Positions 1 through 5,064 of a stretch of DNA of 11,260 bases are shown one piece after another. The stretch's first letter is position 1; each line of letters begins with the position of its first letter. The notes beneath the pieces were generated by a model that saw nothing but the letters and a program-made list of their open reading frames with translations, was not told where the DNA came from and ran no database searches. Position numbers and translations under genes: made by a program. Source of the stretch: Rhodospirillales bacterium (lineage in GTDB: Bacteria > Pseudomonadota > Alphaproteobacteria > Acetobacterales > Acetobacteraceae); NCBI GenBank assembly GCA_025352915.1, contig JANXSA010000713.1, positions 1 to 11,260 of the forward strand. Direction: 5' to 3'.

Positions 1-275
1 CCTACGGCCTCCGTTCGTACCGTCACCGGACGCTGCATCGATCTGTCTCGGGAGCATGGGCATGACTCAGATGATCCTTCCGCACCCTCAAGTCTAAATT
101 CCCGGGGGGTAGATGTCTCATCTTCATTGGCACGGAGGGCAGCCCCTTGAAGCCCGGCGCCCCCCCATTTTCGACGTATCCGTCCGGTGAGCCACGTCTT
201 GCCGGGATGAATCGGGGGCGGCACTTATGGATGATCGTACGAGCGTCCGTATGAACGTCGGTAAGGGCTAGCGCG
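1..275. other. Left edge, no gene identified
   Basis: No reading frame here looks like a real gene. Plus-strand frames are short and interrupted, and a long minus-strand frame through this stretch mostly runs antisense to the IS66 fragments. The DNA may be the left flank or leader of the IS66 element, but I could not identify a terminal inverted repeat. A plausible ribosome binding site (AAGGG, about 263-267) precedes the tnpA start at 276. Confidence 0.4.
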
Positions 276-445
276 ATGGAGATCATCACGGGGGTTGAGC
301 GCCGGCGGCGGTGGCGATCCGAGGATAAGCTTCGGATTGTGGCGGAGGCCGCGCGGCCTGGCGCCTGCTTCGCCGAGGTGGCGCGGCAGCATGATGTGAG
401 CCGTGCCTTGCTGTGGACGTGGCGTCGCCAGTTCCGGGAGGGAAT
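276..445 (+). pseudogene. IS66 TnpA, N-terminal fragment
   Basis: The protein starts MEIITGVERRRRW and carries the helix-turn-helix of IS66 Orf1/TnpA proteins (W-x-x-E-x-K, then EVARQHDVSRALLWTWRRQ at roughly residues 30-49). This small accessory protein of IS66 transposition normally has about 100 or more residues. Similarity stops after about 55 residues at RRQFREG. The same frame then reads tnpB sequence out of phase to a stop at 510-512. The ATG at 276 fits the usual start and has AAGGG eight bases upstream. The C-terminal half has been lost in a deletion that fused the gene to tnpB in a different frame, so it is non-functional. Confidence 0.85.
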
Positions 446-700
446 GCGGCGCTGGCGCGCGATCCGCATGCCGGCGACCTCTACGTGTTCCGCGGCAAGC
501 GGGGCGACCTGATCAAGATGCCCTGGCACGACGGGCTCGGAATGTCGCTTTATGCCAAGCGGCTGGAACGCGGGCGCTTCGTTTGGCCATCGCCGGCCGA
601 CGGGGTGGTGCCGGTCACCGCGGCGCAGCTTGGCTACATCCTGGAGGGAATCGGCTGGCGGCAGCCGCAGCGCACCTGGCGGCCCGAGATGGCGGGCTGA
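446..700 (+). pseudogene. IS66 TnpB (Orf2), C-terminal fragment
   Basis: From about position 446 one frame reads DPHAGDLYVFRGKRGDLIK, then WHDGLGMSLYAKRLERGRF, and ends in TWRPEMAG with a stop at 698-700. This is the conserved C-terminal two-thirds of the IS66 Orf2 protein, an accessory protein required for transposition of these elements. The usual N-terminal part, about 30 residues with its ATG, is missing. The frame instead continues upstream into tnpA DNA read out of phase. The fragment is otherwise uninterrupted, which suggests that the deletion is fairly recent or that the segment was lost in a single event. Confidence 0.85.
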
Positions 701-732
701 GCGGCACATTCGCAGTACACAAGCCCGGCGCG

Positions 733-978
733 ATGTGGTTGAATCGGGTCATGCCAGTCGCCGCCGACATGCTGCCTGACGACATCGATGCACTCCGTGC
801 GGCGCTGGCGGTCGAGCGGGCGGCGCGCCGTGAGGCGGAAGCCCGGGCGTCTGGTGCCGAGGCGATGGTGGCGCACCTGAAGCTGCTGATCGCCAAGCGC
901 ACCTGGCTTGCCGATGTGCTCGCCAGGATCGGCGATCACAAGGCCTCGCGTCTGGACGCGCTGCTGCCATGGAAATGA
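733..978 (+). pseudogene. IS66 TnpC transposase with internal deletion
   Basis: The protein can start at 733 or 751. It opens with LPDDIDALRAALAVERAARR and GAEAMVAHLKLLIAK, the leader and coiled-coil start of IS66 TnpC. Immediately after LLIAK it continues as TWLADVLARIGDHKASRLDALLPWK and stops at 976-978. That second part is the extreme C-terminus of full-length TnpC (usual form WLADVLARI-x-DHPA-x-R-x-x-ELLPWNW). The whole middle of a protein of about 500 residues, including the zinc-finger region and the DDE catalytic domain, is gone, and the join near 897-903 keeps the frame. The product would be about 76-81 residues and catalytically dead. Whether it is expressed is unknown. Confidence 0.85.
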
Positions 979-1003
979 AAACCCGCACCCACGAGGCCGC
1001 AGC

Positions 1004-1375
1004 ATGAGACCGTCGACACTGTCACCGGCCGACAAAGCCGCCATTGGCATCACCTGCCAGGAATTTATCGACACTGTCCTGAGACCGCGCTTCCTGCCGA
1101 CCATCACGCCGACACCGTTCAACTATCCGATCGACATCCAGGGAAAATGGCACGGGGCCAAATACCGCTTCCTACAGCGTTACCGCTCAGGCTTTAGCAA
1201 TAATGGCGGCGAGGAATTCGATGCGCCCTTCGTCAGAATCGACTGGATCAGGCCAGATCGGTTCGATGTTCAATGGCACCGGCATACCGGCCAGTGGTTC
1301 CGCGTCTACCAGGATCTACCGCTCAAGGCAGCACTCGACGCCATCATCAGCAGCGAATTCCTCCATCCACTCTGA
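1004..1375 (+). CDS. Small conserved hypothetical protein, 123 aa
   Basis: This is an intact frame starting at ATG 1004 with GAGG seven bases upstream (993-996). It begins 25 bases after the tnpC stop. The protein has no signal peptide or membrane segment. Its second half is rich in aromatic and charged residues: FVRIDWIRPDRFDVQWHRH, then TGQWFRVYQDLPLKAALDAI, ending in EFLHPL. The pattern of a W/R/H-rich strand, TG-x-W, then a helix L-x-x-AL-x-x-I resembles small conserved proteins of unknown function that I recall from other bacteria, but I cannot name the family. No function is proposed. Because it is intact between two decayed regions, it may be under selection or may have arrived recently with neighbouring mobile DNA. 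Confidence 0.7.
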   Translation: MRPSTLSPADKAAIGITCQEFIDTVLRPRFLPTITPTPFNYPIDIQGKWHGAKYRFLQRYRSGFSNNGGEEFDAPFVRIDWIRPDRFDVQWHRHTGQWFRVYQDLPLKAALDAIISSEFLHPL

Positions 1376-1415
1376 ACCTGACGGCCATCACCGGAAGGAT
1401 ACTTTTCGACCCAGT

Positions 1416-2040
1416 TCAGCGCATGCGTAGTGGCTGACACACCCCAGAGCGTGGCGGCGTCAGGGGTGCCGCGAGATCGATGGCAGCAGCCGAGCCGCGG
1501 TTTGCGCCATGCAGCACGTAGGCAGCCCCGGCGTTCGGCGTCGCGGCGCCCGGGGGGCGCAACACTCGGGCCGTCAGCGTCCAGCGCGGCAATGGCCAGA
1601 TCATCGAAGCCGTCGCCAGCGATGTCGCCAGCCCGACCCACCGAGCAGCCCGCGATATCGCCGGCCGCGACGCCGTACAGCACGAAACCACCCGCCCCCC
1701 CCCCGCGATGGTGGCCAGGTTGACCGGCGCGTCGAACGGCGCTGCGCTGCCGAACAGAACATAGGCGGCGCCCGCGTCGAACGGCTGTTTCCAGGACCAT
1801 CGGCGTTCGGTGCGCCGATCACCAGGTCGTCGATGCCATCGCCGTTGACATCGCCAGCGCCGGATACCGCGCGTCCCGCAGCATCGCCGGCCGCCTCACC
1901 AATGATGGCAAAGCCGACGAACCCCGTGCCGATGGCGGAGAAATCAAAGCCGCCGGCGTGCCGGTCTGCCTGGCCGAACGCGACATAGGCCCGTCCGGCA
2001 TGCAGCCCGCCCCCCCAGCCCGTCGGAGTGCCGCGCCGAA
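1416..2040 (-). pseudogene. FG-GAP (integrin-alpha-like) repeat protein, frameshifted
   Basis: Read on the minus strand, the DNA encodes at least two and a half FG-GAP/VCBS-type repeats, found in secreted or surface beta-propeller proteins. The clearest pieces are AYVAFGQADRHAGGF, then GAGDVNGDGIDDLVIGAPNA (about 1864-1800), AGAAYVLFGSAAPFDAPVNL (about 1780-1720), GRAGDIAGDGFDDLAIAALD (about 1640-1580) and NAGAAYVLHGANRGSAAAID. DxNGDGxDDL is the calcium-binding loop of these repeats. The pieces lie in different frames: breaks fall near 2010-2016 (run of seven C), near 1793, at 1695-1704 (run of ten C) and near 1551-1557 (run of six G). Similarity fades upstream of 2040, although minus-strand coding-like sequence may extend to about 2274. 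No start or secretion signal was found. This is either a pseudogene or a gene disturbed by homopolymer sequencing errors. Confidence 0.75.
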
Positions 2041-2357
2041 CGGGACATCATCAGTATCCCCGCACTTTCCAACGCCGATGCCGCCATGAAAACCAGGCGC
2101 GCGCGCCGTCCGCATCCCGGCTGTCGGCCGATCGAACCAGGTCGCGCCGGATGCGGCGCCGCTGCGATCGCTCTGCACCCCATGCACCACCGCGCCGCCC
2201 GTTGGAATCTGTCGCCGCTGCCGCACGGTTGCCCTCAAAATCGGCACAGGACGAGTATTCCCGGCCATAATCATGTCGTCAAACGGTCAAAGAAATGAGC
2301 AATGCGGCGGCCCAATGGCGCCGCCAACCCCAACGTGCCACGCTGACGCCATCACAC

Positions 2358-2363
2358 GGGGAG
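2358..2363 (+). promoter_or_regulatory. Ribosome binding site deciding the sulfurtransferase start
   Basis: GGGGAG lies nine bases before the ATG at 2373 and directly abuts the ATG at 2364, which is too close to serve that start. It therefore favours 2373 over the in-frame ATGs at 2295 and 2364. Confidence 0.55.
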
Positions 2364-2372
2364 ATGACAACC

Positions 2373-3245
2373 ATGCGCGACCCAAATGCTCTGGTCAGCA
2401 CCGCACAACTCGCCACCATGCTCGCCGACCCCACACTCCGCCTCTATGACTGCACCACCACCACCGTCCCCCCGCCCGCCGGCAGCGACGTCCCCTACAT
2501 CGCCGTCCCCGGCCGCGAAGCCTTCGAGACCGCCCACATCCCCGGCGCCAGCTACCTCGACATCCAGGGCGAGTTCGCCGCCCGTGACACCAAATTCCTC
2601 TTCATGATGGCCCCCGCCGCCCAGATGGCCGAAGCCTTCGGCCGCCACGGCGTCGGCCCCGGAACGAAAGTCGTGCTCTACAACCGCGGCAACATGTGGA
2701 TGTCCACCCGCTTCTGGTGGATGCTCCGCGCCCTCGGCTTCGACGCCGCCGTGCTCGATGGCGGCTTCGACAAATGGCAGGCCGAAGCCCGCCCCACCGA
2801 AGCCGGCCCGCCCCGCAGCTACCCGAAAACCACCTTCACCCCCGCCCCGCGCCCCGGCATGTTCGTCGGCCGCGATGACGTCCGCGCAGCCCTGCACCAA
2901 CCCGGCACCGTCATCGTCAACGCCCTCGGCGATGATCTCCACCGCGGCGCCGGCCCCAGCCGATACGGCCGCCCCGGCCGCATCCCCGGCAGCGTCCAGG
3001 TCTCCGCCGCCACCCTCATCAACCCCGCCACCAAAGGCTTCACCACCGTCGAAGACGCCCGCGCCAAATTCGAAGCCAAAGGCGTCACGCCGGACCAGCA
3101 CATCATCTGCTACTGCGGCGGCGGCATCTCAACCACCATCGACCTCTTCCTGCTGCACCAGCTCGGCTACGACGACATAACGCTGTACGATGCCTCGATG
3201 GGCGAATGGGCCCGCGATCCCGAACTCCCGATCGAAACCGGCTGA
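2373..3245 (+). CDS. Sulfurtransferase, two rhodanese domains (SseA-like)
   Basis: The 290-residue protein has the length and layout of thiosulfate/3-mercaptopyruvate sulfurtransferases, which move sulfane sulfur from a donor to cyanide or a thiol in the cytoplasm. The N-terminal rhodanese domain (about 1-140) contains AHIPGA (54-59) but no loop cysteine; the corresponding loop reads YNRGNMWMS. The C-terminal domain (about 165-290) contains RIPGS and the active loop C-G-G-G-I-S-T, with the catalytic Cys at about residue 248 and a second Cys two residues before it (CYC). The loop differs from the textbook CGSGVTA (mercaptopyruvate) and CRKGVTA (thiosulfate) versions, so the preferred donor cannot be assigned. 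The start at 2373 is chosen from the ribosome binding site; extra in-frame ATGs lie at 2295 and 2364. It has no operon partner: upstream is a decayed gene and downstream are repeats. Codon use is extremely C-ending. Confidence 0.92.
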   Translation: MRDPNALVSTAQLATMLADPTLRLYDCTTTTVPPPAGSDVPYIAVPGREAFETAHIPGASYLDIQGEFAARDTKFLFMMAPAAQMAEAFGRHGVGPGTKVVLYNRGNMWMSTRFWWMLRALGFDAAVLDGGFDKWQAEARPTEAGPPRSYPKTTFTPAPRPGMFVGRDDVRAALHQPGTVIVNALGDDLHRGAGPSRYGRPGRIPGSVQVSAATLINPATKGFTTVEDARAKFEAKGVTPDQHIICYCGGGISTTIDLFLLHQLGYDDITLYDASMGEWARDPELPIETG

Positions 3246-3264
3246 CAGCAAAAGCAAGGCAAGC

Positions 3265-3288
3265 CTTCTTTTTGTGAACAAAAAGAAG
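3265..3288. repeat. AT-rich perfect inverted repeat after sulfurtransferase gene
   Basis: Two 11-base arms (CTTCTTTTTGT and ACAAAAAGAAG) are perfect reverse complements separated by GA. It starts 20 bases after the stop at 3245 and is followed by a run of A (3290-3296). In RNA it could form a weak, AT-rich hairpin on either strand. It lacks the GC-rich stem of a standard intrinsic terminator, so a terminator role is only possible. I recall similar elements near gene ends in acidophilic Acetobacteraceae, but could not check this. Confidence 0.7.
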
Positions 3289-3332
3289 CAAAAAAACTTT
3301 ATTAATAAGAATTTTATCTTTCTTCGCGCTGA

Positions 3333-3360
3333 GACGGGGGGGGGCGCTTCCCGCCCCGTC
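3333..3360. repeat. GC-rich stem-loop
   Basis: GACGGGG (3333-3339) pairs with CCCCGTC (3354-3360) around a G/C-rich loop that begins with the rest of a nine-G run (3336-3344). No T-run follows on the plus strand. It could form a hairpin at the 3' end of the sulfurtransferase transcript, but evidence for a true terminator is weak. Confidence 0.4.
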
Positions 3361-3412
3361 ATCAACTCACTTGAACGCCCGCGGCCCTGCCACACCTGAC
3401 CCCACCAACCCC

Positions 3413-3444
3413 GTCATTGCGAGCCCTTGCGAAGCAATCCACGC
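3413..3444. repeat. Dispersed repeat unit, GTCATTGCGAG type
   Basis: The unit begins GTCATTGCGAGC and ends GAAGCAATCCACGC. Its inner ends ATTGC and GCAAT are reverse complements, so it can fold. This wording (ATTGCGAG...GAAGCAATCC) recurs as an intergenic repeat in many bacterial genomes as I recall it. Only one copy is present in this window. Confidence 0.6.
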
Positions 3445-3497
3445 TTCCTTCTGACCACGCCACACGCAGCCAAAATAACGGTCATCCTTACCCCCCG

Positions 3498-3533
3498 GTC
3501 ATCCTGAGCAGAGCGAAGGACCCACGCTTCTCC
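3498..3533. repeat. Dispersed repeat unit, GTCATCCTGAGC type
   Basis: The unit reads GTCATCCTGAGCAGAGCGAA then GGACCCACGCTTCTCC. TCCT and AGGA at its inner ends can pair. A partial copy of its first eight bases (GTCATCCT) also lies at 3481-3488. This is another wording that I recall as a widespread intergenic repeat. It shares its tail (CACGCTTC) with the unit at 3413-3444. Confidence 0.6.
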
Positions 3534-3615
3534 GGCCACCCGGTCACCTAAAAAATCCCCATACCCAAAAAATTTTCCTTGCTTCATCGGGATTAGTTAG
3601 TTATTATGCACCCCA

Positions 3616-4155
3616 ATGTCACTGCAACCAACCCCTTCGCTGGCCGACGAGATCGCCAGCCTGTGCTCCACGGCCCCTTCGGGGGCCGGCCGGAGAATCA
3701 CGTCCAAATCCTTGGAAGCCCTGATCGCCGCCATCTTCGCCCGCATCTTCGCCCGCCTGGACCAGATGCTCCGCCTCTGGCAATCCGGCACCCTCCCCGC
3801 GCCGCCCCAACACGCCATCAATCCGCACCCGCAGAAATCACCGGCAGGCCAACCCGCCCGCGCGCTCGCGGCCTCCCCCCGCCGCCAAACCCTCCCGCAT
3901 GCGCCAACGCAATCGGATGCGCCAACGCGATCGCATGCGATAGCAACGCCAGTGCGGCAGCAAAGCGTTTCGCTTCTTTCTGCCTCGCTGCCTCTTTGTG
4001 AAATTTTCTCGGCTGCTTGCGATATTTGCCGCGCCACGGCCGCCACACGCGATTCCCGCGCGCGCAACCGACCTGCCCCCGATTTTTTGTTTTTTCGACC
4101 CCGCCGCGAATCCGCCCCGCCGCGCCCTAATCGTTCCGTTTACAAAACAATAAGC
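3616..4155 (+). CDS. Pro/Arg-rich hypothetical protein, 3' end unclear
   Basis: The N-terminus looks like a real protein: a conserved-looking start MSLQPTPSLADEIASLC, then an amphipathic helix (SLEALIAAIFARIFARLDQM, about residues 32-51) and LRLWQSGTLP. After about residue 60 it becomes a low-complexity tail rich in Pro, Arg, Ala and Ser. I recall similar proteins, a short helical head with a Pro/Arg-rich tail, from Acetobacteraceae, but no function is known to me. No stop occurs in frame until 7062, because the frame runs antisense through two real genes; 4155 is set arbitrarily where the convergent acetamidase gene ends. The natural stop has probably been lost by a frameshift, or the gene is a remnant. 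There is no clear ribosome binding site before ATG 3616. A frame starting at 3606 with a stop at 4001 is an alternative but looks less protein-like. Confidence 0.4.
3899..3934 (+). repeat. Two tandem 18-base repeats
   Basis: Units at 3899-3916 (ATGCGCCAACGCAATCGG) and 3917-3934 (ATGCGCCAACGCGATCGC) match at 16 of 18 positions. A third, degraded unit may follow. In the frame of the 3616 gene they encode a short Ala/Pro/Thr/Ser repeat within its low-complexity tail. Confidence 0.7.
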
Positions 4156-5064
4156 CTACCGCCGCACCAGCCACTTCTTGGCAATCCGGCATCCCACCGT
4201 AAACGCCGGGTTGAACACGTTGCCCACGTCGTACCGCACCACCTGCCCCATCACATGGCTCGCCGCCCTTGCGTCCAGCCCATAATCCTCGCCCAGCCAA
4301 CGCATCATCTCGGTCGTCGCATGCTGCAACGCCTGGTCCAGCGGCCGCGCATTGCCGACGGTAAAGATATCCTCCGCCGTCTCCCCGCGCGGCCAGGTGA
4401 TGCGCCGCTTCAACACCTGGAACGTCACCTCCATCTCGAACGACGTCTCGATCCCCGTCCCGACAATCTCGCCATCGCCCTGGCAGGCATGACCATCGCC
4501 GAGATAAAACAGCGCCCCCGGCACGGCGACCGGAAACCACGCCGTCGTCCCCGGCCGGAACAGCCGGTAATCCATGTTCCCGCCATTCTGCGCGCTCGTC
4601 GCCGTCGACAATGCCTGCCCGCCGGCCGGCGCCACCCCGAAACACCCGATCATCGGCTCCAGCGCCGGCACGAATCCCTCCAACCCCTTCGGCGGATCGG
4701 CCAACTGAACCGTCCCGGCATTGCGATCGATCCGCCACACCGACCGCTCATTGACCCCCCGCTCCATGATCGCCGCGGGATCGAGCACCGTGAAAGCCAG
4801 CGGCGAATACGTCCACCCGGTCCCCCGGCTCGGCGTCAACCGGTCGATCCGCACCGCCAGCGTATCGCCGGGCTCCGCACCTTCGACGAAAAACGGCCCG
4901 GTCATCGGATTCGGCCCCGCCGAGACCCTGACCTCCTGTGCGTCAAGCCCGGACGCATCGATCGTATCGGTGATCACAGTATCGCCATCCGCCACCCGAA
5001 GGCACGGCTCGGCAGTGCCGATGACGTTGTAGTACCGGCTAGGATGAAAATGATGCGTTGCCAT
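4156..5064 (-). CDS. Acetamidase/formamidase family protein
   Basis: The 302-residue protein is a full-length FmdA/AmdA-family amidase, a zinc-type hydrolase family that cleaves short amides such as formamide or acetamide to the acid and ammonia in the cytoplasm. Visible family signatures are GPNPMTGPFFVEGAEPGD (50-67), PMIGCFGVAP (137-146), GGNMDYR (161-167) and GDGHACQGDGE (189-199), the last close to the usual GD-x-HA-x-QGDGE metal/active-site stretch. It is the last gene of the four-enzyme minus-strand cluster. Its ATG follows the monooxygenase TAG with no gap, and its ribosome binding site lies inside the end of that gene, so the two are probably translationally coupled. The exact amide cannot be told from sequence. 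No clear terminator follows it. Confidence 0.93.
   Translation of the reverse strand: MATHHFHPSRYYNVIGTAEPCLRVADGDTVITDTIDASGLDAQEVRVSAGPNPMTGPFFVEGAEPGDTLAVRIDRLTPSRGTGWTYSPLAFTVLDPAAIMERGVNERSVWRIDRNAGTVQLADPPKGLEGFVPALEPMIGCFGVAPAGGQALSTATSAQNGGNMDYRLFRPGTTAWFPVAVPGALFYLGDGHACQGDGEIVGTGIETSFEMEVTFQVLKRRITWPRGETAEDIFTVGNARPLDQALQHATTEMMRWLGEDYGLDARAASHVMGQVVRYDVGNVFNPAFTVGCRIAKKWLVRR

Larger units (their letters stand above)
276..978 (+). mobile_element. IS66-family insertion sequence remnant, internally deleted
   Basis: Three consecutive plus-strand fragments match, in the correct order, the three genes of an IS66-family element: the start of tnpA, the end of tnpB, and the start plus extreme end of tnpC. 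A complete IS66 element is roughly 2.5 kb, but the gene region here is about 0.7 kb. The joins lie near 440-446 (tnpA to tnpB) and near 897-903 (inside tnpC). No terminal inverted repeats or target duplication could be placed with confidence, so the true ends of the element are unknown. It cannot encode a working transposase. Confidence 0.85.
3246..3615. other. Repeat-rich intergenic region
   Basis: This stretch of about 370 bases has no convincing gene. It holds, in order, an AT-rich palindrome just after the sulfurtransferase stop, a GC-rich stem-loop, two dispersed-repeat-like units and an AT-rich segment (about 3548-3605) before the next reading frame. Its AT content in 3246-3330 and 3548-3605 is far above that of the surrounding genes. 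The last segment could hold a promoter for the gene at 3616, but no clear -35/-10 pair was found. Confidence 0.6.

Noticed and set aside
261..266. GTAAGG as a possible IS66 left terminal repeat
   Set aside because: It is too close to the tnpA start, and no matching right end was found after tnpC. It more likely includes the ribosome binding site.
23..709. A minus-strand frame of 228 codons across the left edge
   Set aside because: Most of it is antisense to the tnpA and tnpB fragments, and the remainder has no recognisable motif.
2352..3101. A Gly-rich minus-strand frame of 249 codons
   Set aside because: It is a shadow of the sulfurtransferase gene, and its composition reflects C-ending codons read in reverse.
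3246..3615. A possible tRNA or small RNA gene in the AT-rich intergenic stretch
   Set aside because: No cloverleaf or conserved RNA sequence could be built; the folding parts are explained by the repeats.
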